From positions 1 through 64,000 of the forward strand of contig JAKFXN010000003.1 in NCBI GenBank assembly GCA_021731405.1: a stretch of 64,000 nucleotides of DNA, written 5' to 3'. Below, piece after piece: positions 22,368 to 30,773 of this stretch. Position 1 is the stretch's first letter. Each line of letters opens with the position of its first letter. Both the position numbers and the translations under genes were made by a program. A model generated the notes under the pieces. The model had not been told where the DNA came from. It did no database searches and saw only the letters and a list, made by a program, of their open reading frames with translations. The DNA is from Candidatus Parcubacteria bacterium (GTDB taxonomy: Bacteria > Patescibacteria > Paceibacteria > UBA9973 > UBA918).

Positions 22368-22446
22368 GATAGTATAAATACAAAGTTTAGACAAAACGTG
22401 TTGACGAAGTATTTCTGAAGCTGTTTGGTCTACTCACTCAGGGTTT

Positions 22447-22476
22447 ACAAAATCCGCCCTCTAGGGCGGATTTTGT
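22447..22476. terminator. Bidirectional terminator
   Basis: ACAAAATCCGCCC-tcta-GGGCGGATTTTGT between convergent genes. Confidence 0.88.
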
Positions 22477-22487
22477 ATGTCTTTGAG

Positions 22488-22970
22488 TTAGTTTGCAAGC
22501 AACTCCTCCAACTGATCGAGGCCTTGGTTGAAGCCTTCCTTCACTCCCATCTCTACGACAGTAGCAAGGTCTTTTTCACTGGCATAGGTACTAGTAACCA
22601 AAACTTTAGTTACATCACCCTCTTCATCAAACTGGAGGTCCCAATGGCTGATTGGCATGTCTTCGTTGACTATCCCTTCTTCATCACAGAAGCTGTCTAC
22701 TGCAGTGAAAGAGGCTAGTGGGGTGATGAGGAGGTAACTATTAAGGCACCAATGTTTTTCTCCTTCCGGCCCTTCCATAAAGTAGTGCCACGCTCCACCT
22801 TCTTTAAATTCAAAAGACTTGGTTTTAGCTTTCCATGGAGCAGGCGCCCACCATTTTTCAAGGAGCTCACTTTGTGTCCAAGCTGCCCATACTTTTTCTA
22901 GTGGGGCAGTGAATGAACGCTCTGCAATCAAGGTCTTCTTATCTTCACCTAAGGTATAAACTGTTTTCAT
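22488..22970 (-). CDS. AHSA1/SRPBCC-domain protein
   Basis: 160 residues. The START-like fold signature of the AHSA1 group is clear: IAERSFTAPLEKVWAAWTQ, then LEKWWAPAPW, and the late helix region GVKEGFNQGLDQLEELL. Proteins of this group bind hydrophobic ligands or help chaperones, and are very commonly paired with an ArsR-type repressor as here. It starts 5 bases after the repressor gene. Confidence 0.93.
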   Translation of the reverse strand: MKTVYTLGEDKKTLIAERSFTAPLEKVWAAWTQSELLEKWWAPAPWKAKTKSFEFKEGGAWHYFMEGPEGEKHWCLNSYLLITPLASFTAVDSFCDEEGIVNEDMPISHWDLQFDEEGDVTKVLVTSTYASEKDLATVVEMGVKEGFNQGLDQLEELLAN

Positions 22971-22975
22971 ATAAT

Positions 22976-23299
22976 TTATTTACTATTTAATAAGGTCTCA
23001 AGTGCATCAAAGCGAGTGTTCCAAATTTTTTCATATTGCATAAGGCAGTTGTTGGCTAATTTGAAGGTTGCAGGTTCTACAGATACTATCTGTTCTTTAC
23101 CTGCTCTTCGCTTAGTAATGAGCTTGGCTGCTTCAAGTACTGCTACATGCTTGGCAACAGCTGCAAACGAAAGTTTGTATGGTTTTGAAAGTGTACTGAT
23201 GGAAAGTTCTTTTTTAGATACACGTTTCAAGATATCTCGCCGTGTTGGGTCTGACAAAGAATGAAAGATGGTATCTAAGGTACTACTATATTCAACCAT
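22976..23299 (-). CDS. ArsR-family transcriptional repressor
   Basis: 107 residues with a winged helix-turn-helix: DTIFHSLSDPTRRDILKRV, then AAVAKHVAVLEAAKLI and KRRAGKEQIVSV. No Cys metal-sensor motif is present, which fits the non-metal ArsR proteins that accompany AHSA1 genes. The start codon lies inside the palindrome TTCAACCATATAGTTGAA, so the repressor probably shuts off its own operon. Confidence 0.93.
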   Translation of the reverse strand: MVEYSSTLDTIFHSLSDPTRRDILKRVSKKELSISTLSKPYKLSFAAVAKHVAVLEAAKLITKRRAGKEQIVSVEPATFKLANNCLMQYEKIWNTRFDALETLLNSK

Positions 23300-23308
23300 A
23301 TAGTTGAA
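23291..23308. promoter_or_regulatory. Palindromic operator over the ArsR start codon
   Basis: TTCAACCATATAGTTGAA (arms TTCAAC / GTTGAA), next to -10-like TATTAT on the minus strand. Its position predicts autorepression. Confidence 0.6.
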
Positions 23309-23434
23309 TGATAATATACTGCTGTGAAATGGTCAAGGGTGTTTAAAAGCGGATTTAGAGAATGAATTGACTTCTTTCTTTAAAAAGTATTAACTAGCGG
23401 TTGGCAGTACACTCTCAACCTACAGGAGTTTTCC

Positions 23435-23881
23435 ATGAAAAGATTTTATGTCCAGGTGTCAGCTCCCGGGTCCAATCTCCCTGACGTGCAGTTCTGGAGC
23501 GTGGAAGGGGCTTTGCGTGAGCGCGTCTACCAGTTCAGGTTCCCTGAAGCCTGGAGCGCAGAAGAGCGCGAAGTGGAATTGGCACGGCTGCGGGCTGCAG
23601 CAGAAGGCCTCTCTGGCGACATTCCCAAAGACTTCCTTTTCTTCTTGCTCGAGGACATGGTGGCTCTCGAAGCAGAACAGCTGCAGGTGCGCGAAGCAGA
23701 GATACGTGAACTGGAGGAGCGAAATGCGCGTGAGGCCGAGGAGCAAACGGCTCGCGACGCGGCAAAAAGGCTTGAGAGAAGGCCGCGGGACTTTGGGTCT
23801 GACTTCGGCAATCTCTGCGTCGGGGAACGGGTAGGTTCTTTTTCTCCACGTCGTGAAGATCGAATTGACGGGATGAATTAA
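23435..23881 (+). CDS. Unrecognised 148-residue coiled-coil protein, SD-led
   Basis: No family recognised. CAGGAG lies 7 bases before ATG. Residues about 75-125 are a long run of Glu/Arg/Ala with heptad character (LEERNAREAEEQTARDAAK), a likely coiled coil; the N-terminal part is shorter strands and loops. Base composition is visibly more G/C-rich than flanking genes. A TTGACT..TATTAA promoter-like pair (about 23368-23394) and a private terminator (23899-23934) flank it. Confidence 0.6.
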   Translation: MKRFYVQVSAPGSNLPDVQFWSVEGALRERVYQFRFPEAWSAEEREVELARLRAAAEGLSGDIPKDFLFFLLEDMVALEAEQLQVREAEIRELEERNAREAEEQTARDAAKRLERRPRDFGSDFGNLCVGERVGSFSPRREDRIDGMN

Positions 23882-23898
23882 TTCCCGGCCGTGATGTC

Positions 23899-23936
23899 AA
23901 AAGCGCTGCTTAACATTTGTTACGCAGCGCTTTTCT
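23899..23936 (+). terminator. Terminator of the coiled-coil gene
   Basis: AAAAGCGCTGC / GCAGCGCTTTT hairpin with a 14-base loop. Confidence 0.8.
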
Positions 23937-23971
23937 CTTGCCAGATTTCAGTATCGCTGTATACTATATGC

Positions 23972-24110
23972 AGTGCCAATAGTTTCTTACTTCTTAGTAA
24001 GTTACGTGTCGGTAACAGTTCTTTCACTAATCATCTTTGATTAGTTCCTTTCACACAATTGAATCATTAGATTCATCGCACCAACGCTCGGCTTTGCCTG
24101 GCGTTTTTTT
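23972..24110 (+). ncRNA. Candidate structured small RNA of about 140 bases
   Basis: TATACT at 23960-23965 is followed by three hairpins (CTTACTTCTTAGTAAG, ACTAATC..GATTAGT and TGAATC..GATTCA) separated by pyrimidine-rich linkers of related sequence (GTTCTTTCAC, GTTCCTTTCAC), and ends in an intrinsic terminator AACGC..GGC-ttt-GCC..GCGTT plus seven T. No open frame fits. I do not recognise it as 6S, SRP or RNase P RNA. Confidence 0.5.
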
Positions 24111-24140
24111 ATATACAGAGGAGAAAAATTATTGAGGCAA

Positions 24141-24173
24141 AGTAAAAGCCCCATGGCTGATAGGGCTTTTACT
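24141..24173. terminator. Isolated hairpin
   Basis: AGTAAAAGCCC / GGGCTTTTACT around an 11-base loop, with no assigned gene on either side. 24174-24282 holds nothing recognisable. Confidence 0.5.
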
Positions 24174-24282
24174 GATCTGTGATGGGAAATAGCTGAGGAA
24201 TACTCTGCATTCTCCACATAGCGTATTTACCTCCGCTACCTATATATTCTAACATACCCATTTTTATTTGTGCTAGTGGATA

Positions 24283-24321
24283 TTAAAAAACTACCTGCCG
24301 AGATGGCAGGTAGTTTTTTAA
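24283..24321. terminator. Terminator of the HU gene
   Basis: TTAAAAAACTACCTGCC-gagat-GGCAGGTAGTTTTTTAA, just past the minus-strand stop codon. Confidence 0.9.
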
Positions 24322-24328
24322 TAGAGAT

Positions 24329-24601
24329 TTATTTTACGGCGTCCTTCAAAGCCTTTGCAGCTCGGAACTTTGGTACTCTCATCGCTGGAACCATAACAGT
24401 TTCTCCAGTGCGTGGATTACGAGCTTCTCGCTTTGCTCGCATCTTAGCTTCGAAAATTCCGAAACCTGCTACTGATACGGCAGTGCCGTCTTTCATAGCT
24501 GATTGAATACTTCCAAACACTGCGTCTACTGCTCGTTCTGCGTCAGCCTTAGTTGAGCCTAGTACTTCATGTACGCTACTGATGATATCTGCTTTATTCA
24601 T
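24329..24601 (-). CDS. hup: HU-family DNA-binding protein
   Basis: 90 residues, the exact family size. Begins MNKADIISSVHEVLG, contains VSVAGFGIFEAKMRAKREAR and the DNA-inserting beta arm RNPRTGETVMVPAMRVPKF. HU dimers bend and compact DNA. A single gene with a strong terminator. Confidence 0.96.
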   Translation of the reverse strand: MNKADIISSVHEVLGSTKADAERAVDAVFGSIQSAMKDGTAVSVAGFGIFEAKMRAKREARNPRTGETVMVPAMRVPKFRAAKALKDAVK

Positions 24602-24766
24602 AGGATTAGAAACTTATAGTCTAAGAGTTATTAAATTGTGGTGAGTGAATGACTCATACACGCCGCCGATTTAAAATGGCTTACGAACATTATATAGCAA
24701 GCTGGAACCGATGCCACGTCTTCCGTTTCTGTATTTCTGTGTCCTAGTGTTTTTAGCAAGTTTTTA

Positions 24767-24804
24767 AAAAAGCCGTAAGAGCGTACGCTCTTACGGCTTT
24801 TTTA
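24767..24804. terminator. Terminator of rny
   Basis: AAAAAAGCCGTAAGAGCG / CGCTCTTACGGCTTTTTT, with A/T tracts on both sides. Confidence 0.9.
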
Positions 24805-26328
24805 TTAACGGGCGTAACTCACGACGCGTGTTTCTCGGATCACGTGAACTTTAATTTCACCTGGATACCGAAGCTTTGCTTCAATCGTAGTCGCTATGGT
24901 GCGGGCTAGCGTATGGGTCTCGAGGTCGGTCATTGATTCTGGATTTACCAGTACCCGTATTTCCCGTCCGGCGGCGATAGCAAACGCTCTATCTACTCCC
25001 TTGAGAGTGGTGGCAATTGCTTCAAGATCCGTTAGACGTTTTATGTAGTTCTCAATTGAGTCACGGCGCGCACCTGGTCTACCGCCTGAGATAGCGTCAG
25101 CCACCTGCACAATGATAGATTCTGGTGTTTCGTAAGGGTATTCTTCATGGTGTGCTCGCATGGCCAGGATAACTTTTTGGTCAACGCCATATTTCTCCAG
25201 AATTTTAATACCGATTTCGACATGTGTGCCAGCCACTTCATGACTAACACATTTTCCGATGTCGTGAAGGAGAGCTCCAGCTCGAGCCACCATCACGTCT
25301 GCTCCTACTTCTTCAGCAATAATGGCTGCCATGTGTGCCATTTCAACTGAGTGCCAGAGTACGTTTTGTCCGTAACTGGTGCGGAAATGAAGTCGTCCAA
25401 GAATAGAGATAAGGTCAGGATGAAGATTTGGCACGTTTGCTTCGTACGCCGCTTTTTCACCCATCTTTCGGACCATCCCCGCCACCTCTTTTTTGGCAGC
25501 TTCAACCGCCTCCTCAATTTTTGCTGGTTGGATACGACCGTCTTTAAGTAGTACTTCAAGAGCTACTCGTGCAATTTCACGACGGATTGGATCAAATGAA
25601 GAGAGGACAATGTAACCCGGAGTCTCATCAATGAGTACATCTACTCCAGTTGCACGCTCAAACGCGCGTACATTTCTTCCTTCTTTTCCAATTACCTTAC
25701 CCTTAAGGTCATCGCTTGGTATTTCTACATGGGCAGTCATTACGTTAGAAGGAATGTTATTTCCAACCCGGTGAATGGCCGCAAGTAGAATATTTTGCGC
25801 TTTTGCTTCAAAGGCTTCGCTGTCAGTACGATTTAATTTCTCAATTCGTGCTCGTAGATCATCTGCATGTTCTGCTTCTATTTTTGCAATAATTCTTTCT
25901 TTTGCTTCTTCGGGGGTAAGTCCGGCAACTTCTTCCAGCTTCTTATCAATTTCTGATTTTCGTTCATCAAGTTGGGTTTTGATTGATTTTACTTCCGCAA
26001 TCTTGGCTTGAATAAGTTCTTTTTGGGAATCAAGGTCAATTTGTCGGCTGTCTATCAACTCTTCTCGTTTGAGTAGATAGGCTTCTTTTTGGGTGAGACG
26101 TTCAGTTTGGTTTGTGCGTTCAAGCTTTGCTTCTTGCAGAGTAGCGGTAGCCTTTTCTTCAGCTTTTTCAATTATTTCTATCGCCTTCTTTTCAGCAGCA
26201 ACCTCTCGTTCCTTTATATCAAGTTCTAATGAACGTTTCTTTGAGAGGGCGTGTAGATATCGAAAATAGTATCCAGTGGCTCCGCCAAGCACGAGCATTG
26301 CAAACGCAATGACAAATGATGGTGGCAT
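24805..26328 (-). CDS. rny: Ribonuclease Y
   Basis: 507 residues. Domain order as in the family: N-terminal membrane helix (about 5-22), long coiled coil (25-150), KH domain with GKVIGKEGRNVRAFE (about 215), then HD domain with LLHDIGKCVSHE and RAHHEEYPY. RNase Y is a membrane-bound endonuclease that starts mRNA decay. A TATACT lies about 80 bases upstream on the minus strand, so the transcript has a leader, unlike many neighbours. Confidence 0.96.
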   Translation of the reverse strand: MPPSFVIAFAMLVLGGATGYYFRYLHALSKKRSLELDIKEREVAAEKKAIEIIEKAEEKATATLQEAKLERTNQTERLTQKEAYLLKREELIDSRQIDLDSQKELIQAKIAEVKSIKTQLDERKSEIDKKLEEVAGLTPEEAKERIIAKIEAEHADDLRARIEKLNRTDSEAFEAKAQNILLAAIHRVGNNIPSNVMTAHVEIPSDDLKGKVIGKEGRNVRAFERATGVDVLIDETPGYIVLSSFDPIRREIARVALEVLLKDGRIQPAKIEEAVEAAKKEVAGMVRKMGEKAAYEANVPNLHPDLISILGRLHFRTSYGQNVLWHSVEMAHMAAIIAEEVGADVMVARAGALLHDIGKCVSHEVAGTHVEIGIKILEKYGVDQKVILAMRAHHEEYPYETPESIIVQVADAISGGRPGARRDSIENYIKRLTDLEAIATTLKGVDRAFAIAAGREIRVLVNPESMTDLETHTLARTIATTIEAKLRYPGEIKVHVIRETRVVSYAR

Positions 26329-26452
26329 GGTCTTCTATAACAAGTTAGTAAATGGTTTTAGGGCTCTAGCGTTTCAGGAAGGGTACTTTCTGTGCGTACC
26401 ATACCAGAAGTATAGCAATTTGTAAAAACATCCGCCTCCTGTTTCCCCTAAA

Positions 26453-26480
26453 ACAAAACACCCCGAATGGGGTGTTTTGT
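26453..26480. terminator. Terminator of clpP
   Basis: ACAAAACACCCC-gaat-GGGGTGTTTTGT. Confidence 0.88.
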
Positions 26481-26499
26481 AGTTCTCTCAAAATAAGGT

Positions 26500-27111
26500 T
26501 TATTTGTAGATTTTGTCTACGATACCGTAGGCAAGCGATTCCTCGGCGTCCATAAAGAAGTCGCGGTCGACATCTTGTTCAATCTTGGCAAGCTTTTGAC
26601 CAGTTGATTTTGCGAGCATTTTGTTGAGCCGGTCACGAGTTTTGATGATGTGCTTAGCCGTAATATCGATGTCTGACGCTTGTCCGTACGCTCCGCCTGA
26701 TGGTTGATGGATCATCACCTCTGCGTTTGGAAGAATTGAACGTTTTCCCTTTGCTCCTTGTGAAAGGATAAGAGAACCCATAGAAGCAGCCATTCCTACA
26801 CATACTGTCGCTACGTCAGGCTTGATGTGGTGCATGGTGTCGATAATCGACAACCCAGCAGTCACACTTCCCCCTGGTGAGTTGATATATATCTGGATGT
26901 CTTTCTTTGGGTCTTCAGCTTCAAGGAAAAGGAGCTGCGCTACCACGAGGTTCGCCATGTGGTCTTCAATGCCGCCGGTGATAAAGATAATTCGTTCTTT
27001 CAGTAGACGGGAGAAAATGTCGTACGCGCGCTCTCCGCCAAGGGTTTTTTCAATAACCATCGGTACCATGTAGTTGTTGATTGGTTCTGATTCTTTGTTT
27101 GACATATGCAT
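26500..27111 (-). CDS. clpP: ATP-dependent Clp protease proteolytic subunit
   Basis: 203 residues (or 201 if the second ATG is used). The catalytic triad is visible: Ser in GMAASMGSLIL, His in VMIHQPSGG and Asp in DVDRDFFM; INSPGGSVTAGLSI and TGGIEDHMANLV also match. ClpP forms tetradecameric chambers fed by ClpX- or ClpC-type unfoldases. The Clp-type ATPase at 2.7-5.1 kb lacks an obvious docking loop, so its partner is probably encoded outside the window. TATGAT lies just upstream. Confidence 0.96.
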   Translation of the reverse strand: MHMSNKESEPINNYMVPMVIEKTLGGERAYDIFSRLLKERIIFITGGIEDHMANLVVAQLLFLEAEDPKKDIQIYINSPGGSVTAGLSIIDTMHHIKPDVATVCVGMAASMGSLILSQGAKGKRSILPNAEVMIHQPSGGAYGQASDIDITAKHIIKTRDRLNKMLAKSTGQKLAKIEQDVDRDFFMDAEESLAYGIVDKIYK

Positions 27112-27148
27112 ATTGGGACAATCATAGCAGAGTCAGGCATTATTGACA

Positions 27149-27174
27149 ATAGCATTAAAATATGCTATTATAAT
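27149..27174 (+). promoter_or_regulatory. Promoter of the small membrane protein gene
   Basis: TTGACA, 17 bases, then TATTAT/TATAAT, 20-25 bases before a strong AAAGGAGG ribosome-binding site. Confidence 0.65.
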
Positions 27175-27195
27175 AGACAGAAAGGAGGGCATATC

Positions 27196-27666
27196 ATGCT
27201 CTTATTGAAGTCTGCACCGTTTTTGCTTCTGGTGCTTCCCGTTCTTCTCATTTTGGTTGGAAGCCTGTTTCGGGCAACTAATCCACTGGGATTGCTGGTG
27301 GCGATTCTTCTTTCCCTCGGATTTTTGCTCGTGGGACAGGGGGTTTCGTACTACTTTGAATGGACCTACCTGTGGAGCTTCTTGTGGTTTGTCTTCCAGA
27401 TGATGATTGTCGTCTGGGCTACCCCATGGACTGGATTCTTCATTTCGGTGGCGATGAGCGACCAAAATGTCTCCAGTTCACCGGCGGGAAAGTCTGCACA
27501 GAAGGTCCAGGCGGCCTACAGCCAGATGTCCCCTGAGAGCCAAGCGAAGGTCGACGAATTCGCGGAGTTCGCGTTTCGCTCGGCATGCAAGGCTGGCTCG
27601 GAGCATCTCGCGAGGAAAGGCAGCCCCAACGCAGCTGCAGTTGTCGACAGATTGTCGAAGCTCTGA
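27196..27666 (+). CDS. Unrecognised 156-residue membrane protein, SD-led
   Basis: No family recognised. The start at 27196 is fixed by AAAGGAGGG 6 bases upstream; the frame opens earlier at 27106. Three hydrophobic segments (about 5-24, 30-50, 58-82) are followed by a soluble tail of about 70 residues with Gln/Ser/Ala-rich helices. Stand-alone gene with TTGACA-type promoter and terminator 27697-27737. Confidence 0.65.
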   Translation: MLLLKSAPFLLLVLPVLLILVGSLFRATNPLGLLVAILLSLGFLLVGQGVSYYFEWTYLWSFLWFVFQMMIVVWATPWTGFFISVAMSDQNVSSSPAGKSAQKVQAAYSQMSPESQAKVDEFAEFAFRSACKAGSEHLARKGSPNAAAVVDRLSKL

Positions 27667-27696
27667 AGTCTACGAAGACAACGGAGAGTAAAAAGC

Positions 27697-27737
27697 AAAG
27701 GGCCGTGATGAGTTTTACTCACCACGGCCCTTTTTTT
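27697..27737. terminator. Terminator, shared by convergent genes
   Basis: AAAGGGCCGTG..GAGTtttACTC..CACGGCCCTTTTTTT. Confidence 0.88.
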
Positions 27738-27756
27738 GTATAGGTAGTATTTAGTT

Positions 27757-28872
27757 TTACTTCGCTTCCTCAAGCATCTTCATCACGGCTTCGTTCGTGA
27801 GGACTGAAGCAACATAAGTGCGGACTCGCATCTCGTCTGCGTCTTTATACATTGTTACGAGTTCGGTCACTTGGTCATTGATAGCTTGTGCATCAGCTAC
27901 AATCTTTTCTACCTTAGAGATTTCATTCAGGATAAGCTGAAGTTTTGCTCGCTTCTCAGCACTTGGCGACCACTCTTTCTTCAGATCTTCTTTGGTCTTC
28001 TTGATATGTCCGAGGTAGTCATCAAGCTTGAGGTTTGAACGTTTGAGGTCTTCTTCCATTTGCGCAAACATTTGACCGAGTTCTGAATCAATCAGTATTT
28101 GTGGAAGTTCGATAGTGCTTCCTTCGATGATGGCGTCTGTAATAGCGGCTCGATGATTGGCAGTAACGTCTCGGTTCTTCTCAATTTCGAGATGTTCGCG
28201 GAGCATGGTCTTAAATTGCTCGACAGTTTCAAATTGACCTGGCTGACCAAGTGTCTTTACGGTCTCGTCAGTAAGTTCGGGAATTTCTAGTTTTGGCGCC
28301 TCCTCAGTTTTGGCTTCTTCTCCTTCAACAGCTACTGGCGTAGCGGCGGACTTTTGGAGACGTTCATACGCGGCTTTTTGACGGAGGATGTCATTAATCT
28401 TTTCATCTAGTTCTGCCTCAGAAACTTCAAGTGATGGTTTCTCAGCATTTACCTTAGCAGCAATACTCTTGTAGTCAGGGAGAGTAATCTCTGGAATCAC
28501 GGCCACTGTAGCGGTAAAGCCAAGCGGGTTTCCTTCAGCGATCTTTGTAATCTCAAGCTTCGGGTAGCCAATAGCATCAATATCATGTGCTTCTAATATA
28601 TGAGGATACATGTGAGCAATTGCTCGTTCGGCCATTTCAGCGAGGATATTCATTTCACCAATGTGCTTTACGAGCACTGGTTCAGGAACATGACCTTTTC
28701 TAAAACCATCAAGACTGACGTGTTGTCCAAGAGCCTTAATAGCCGCCTTTCGTTCATGCAAAAGCTCAGCAAAAGGAATTTCGCCCGCAATTTTTACCTG
28801 AGATTTCTCTTCTTTGGTAACGGTGAAAGCTTTCTTAAAATCAATATCGTGGTGATGATGTGAATGTGACAT
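27757..28872 (-). CDS. tig: Trigger factor-like chaperone without PPIase domain
   Basis: Start placed at ATG 28872 (MSHSHHHHDIDF), after TACACT with a TTGCAA -35; 371 residues against roughly 430 in typical bacteria. The ribosome-binding N-domain carries the signature SLDGFRKGHVPEPVL. The next part moves from VIPEITLPDYKSI directly into the helical C-terminal substrate-binding arms; no FKBP-type prolyl isomerase domain is evident. A natural His-rich N-terminus is present. It should bind nascent chains at the ribosome exit. Confidence 0.85.
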   Translation of the reverse strand: MSHSHHHHDIDFKKAFTVTKEEKSQVKIAGEIPFAELLHERKAAIKALGQHVSLDGFRKGHVPEPVLVKHIGEMNILAEMAERAIAHMYPHILEAHDIDAIGYPKLEITKIAEGNPLGFTATVAVIPEITLPDYKSIAAKVNAEKPSLEVSEAELDEKINDILRQKAAYERLQKSAATPVAVEGEEAKTEEAPKLEIPELTDETVKTLGQPGQFETVEQFKTMLREHLEIEKNRDVTANHRAAITDAIIEGSTIELPQILIDSELGQMFAQMEEDLKRSNLKLDDYLGHIKKTKEDLKKEWSPSAEKRAKLQLILNEISKVEKIVADAQAINDQVTELVTMYKDADEMRVRTYVASVLTNEAVMKMLEEAK

Positions 28873-28942
28873 AGTACGCGCTAGTGTACCCATATATACA
28901 ATAATTGCAACACAACCAAACAGGCGCTACCTTCTTATATTG

Positions 28943-28970
28943 TTGACAATTCAGGACAGGATTGTATTGT
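28943..28970 (+). promoter_or_regulatory. Promoter of the 140-residue SD-led gene
   Basis: TTGACA 28943-28948, 16 bases, TATTGT 28965-28970; a leader of about 70 bases follows. Confidence 0.55.
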
Positions 28971-29045
28971 TCACAACAATCAGTAGTCAGTGACTTGCTG
29001 ATCTTTGTTCCTAATACTGTTCTTTCCCATACTCAAGGAGTTGTC

Positions 29046-29468
29046 ATGGATGCCTCGCTCAAGAAGATTGTCTTGTTTCGTGATCTACAACAGCAAATGC
29101 TCATGGTGACTGATGAAGATCTCGTGCTCTACGCTCCAAAAGAAGAGGTTCCGGCCGGTGCCCAAAAAGTTGGTTCCCTTAGCCTGGCGATGAGAACTTT
29201 GCTGGTTGTGTCTTTGAAGGAAGCCAAAAAGTACGAAGATTTTTTGGATGAGTTCGAAAAACTACCGGAAGGGGACTCTCGGTTCAAAGAATTTTTCGAA
29301 AAGGAAACGGAGCTTGAAATCAAGGCAGAAACGTACCAGTATTTCTTCTGTGGTTGTCTAAATGAAGAAGGGTACATTACCCCTCTCCCAAAATCTCCGG
29401 AGGATGAAAAACTGCGCTGGGAAATTTTTATTGCCCCAAACTACGATGTTTTTGCCGTCCCGGTCTAG
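29046..29468 (+). CDS. Unrecognised 140-residue acidic protein, SD-led
   Basis: No family recognised. Start ATG 29046 follows AAGGAG by 5 bases; the frame opens at 28962. Acidic and probably mixed alpha/beta: a hydrophobic core segment (LSLAMRTLLVVSLKEAKKYE), then Glu-rich helices, then QYFFCGCLNEEGYITPL with two Cys. Private promoter and terminator. Confidence 0.62.
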   Translation: MDASLKKIVLFRDLQQQMLMVTDEDLVLYAPKEEVPAGAQKVGSLSLAMRTLLVVSLKEAKKYEDFLDEFEKLPEGDSRFKEFFEKETELEIKAETYQYFFCGCLNEEGYITPLPKSPEDEKLRWEIFIAPNYDVFAVPV

Positions 29469-29480
29469 TTCTCCGCCAAG

Positions 29481-29512
29481 AAAACCCCCTGACACTAGTG
29501 TCAGGGGGTTTT
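29481..29512. terminator. Bidirectional terminator
   Basis: Perfect palindrome AAAACCCCCTGACACT / AGTGTCAGGGGGTTTT. Confidence 0.9.
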
Positions 29513-29528
29513 ACAAATATGTAGTTTG

Positions 29529-29921
29529 TTACTCAACCGACGACTCGAGCTCTACATCTATCTGCTGTAGTTCTGTATCAAGACTATCGAGATTGGTGCT
29601 CTCAAGGTCTGCTTCGATAGCGGTAATTTCATCAGACGTACTCATTGCTCCAAAACTTTCTACCTGTGCAGCCGCATTTGTCGTTTCAGGTTCTTTGTTG
29701 GTCTCAAGGGTCGGACGAGTAGGGGTTTCTATTACGGCTACCGGTTCTTGCATGACGATGTACCAGTACACTAACCCAGCCAGTATCACCAGTAGTGCGG
29801 CAACAAGTCCAAAAATAAACACGCCCTTAGTTTCTTTGGTTGCCTGGTCGCCGCTCATGATAGTTTCTCGTTCTGTTGGCATTTTCATTTTTTCTCCTTC
29901 AAAGTTCGGTTCGTTGTTCAT
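29529..29921 (-). CDS. Single-pass membrane protein with acidic tail
   Basis: 130 residues: about 33 cytoplasmic residues, one membrane helix (GVFIFGLVAALLVILAGLVY), then an acidic Glu/Thr/Ser-rich region (about 60-130) likely outside the membrane. No family recognised. It lies 24 bases after a gene for a secreted helical protein on the same strand, so the two probably act together at the cell surface. Confidence 0.6.
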   Translation of the reverse strand: MNNEPNFEGEKMKMPTERETIMSGDQATKETKGVFIFGLVAALLVILAGLVYWYIVMQEPVAVIETPTRPTLETNKEPETTNAAAQVESFGAMSTSDEITAIEADLESTNLDSLDTELQQIDVELESSVE

Positions 29922-29945
29922 ATGATATACGTAATAATTAAAAGA

Positions 29946-30653
29946 TTATTCACTTGCAGGAGTGGTAGAAGCTGATTCTTCAGTGTCTGAAGAATCACTT
30001 GTCTGATTTGATCCGTTTGCTATTGCTTGCTTAAGTAGGGAGATAGTTTCTCTGAGAGCTAGATGACTTGCGCGTATCTCCGTACCAGCTTGCTGGTACA
30101 CCGCTCGTACTGCTTGCCAAGCAGTTTTTGGCTCCGGAGCAGTTGTGGCTTCGATCACCAGGGTATCAATGTTTCCCAGCGTTGCGCGAGCCGAGGCGAG
30201 TAGTTGGGCCGCTTCACGCAGTTTCGCTGAAGCTGCGTCTGTATTCACTCCTGCAGTATTTAGCTTACTGATTCTCTCCTCGAGACGTTCAATGATATTA
30301 AATAGCCTATCAATAGCAGCCTCCATGCGGTTGCTGATGTTGGCGGATAAATTAAGGACACGTTGCTGGCGCATTTTAGTTAGGACAGTCTGTCGCTCGT
30401 CGCGTAGCTCTGCACGCTCTTCCACGCGCTCGGTTCGAACCTCCTGCCGCCCATCAATAAGTTCACTTCGTTCTTGTTGGCGTTCTTCAAGGGCACTGCT
30501 TCTATCTTCAAGAGTGGGACGGTCGCTGTCAGATGCTTCTTCACTTGTGTTTGTAGCGGTCTCTTGTGCACCGGCGCTAAAAATAAACAAGCTAAACGAC
30601 AGCGTGAGTAGTAAAAGAAGGGGCGTAATAGAAAAGATTAGTTTTTTGTGCAT
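29946..30653 (-). CDS. Exported helical (coiled-coil) protein
   Basis: 235 residues. A signal peptide is clear (Lys-Lys, then LLLLLTLSFSLFIFSAGA). The mature part is strongly helical: an Arg/Glu-rich stretch (RQEVRTERVEERAELRDERQ), then IIERLEERISKLNTAG and a long Ala/Leu-rich helix, ending in a Ser/Thr/Glu tail. No family recognised; the order resembles surface or cell-wall proteins that recur in Parcubacteria, which is an impression only. First gene of a two-gene operon. Confidence 0.65.
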   Translation of the reverse strand: MHKKLIFSITPLLLLLTLSFSLFIFSAGAQETATNTSEEASDSDRPTLEDRSSALEERQQERSELIDGRQEVRTERVEERAELRDERQTVLTKMRQQRVLNLSANISNRMEAAIDRLFNIIERLEERISKLNTAGVNTDAASAKLREAAQLLASARATLGNIDTLVIEATTAPEPKTAWQAVRAVYQQAGTEIRASHLALRETISLLKQAIANGSNQTSDSSDTEESASTTPASE

Positions 30654-30773
30654 GGAATAAGATTTAATAAATAAATTACTTCGTAGATATAGTGATAGTA
30701 TAACCCCCGCGTCAGGCTATGGTAAGTGGGAGGGGTTGGAAGAGGTGTGTTTTTTTATTATATAATAAACAAT

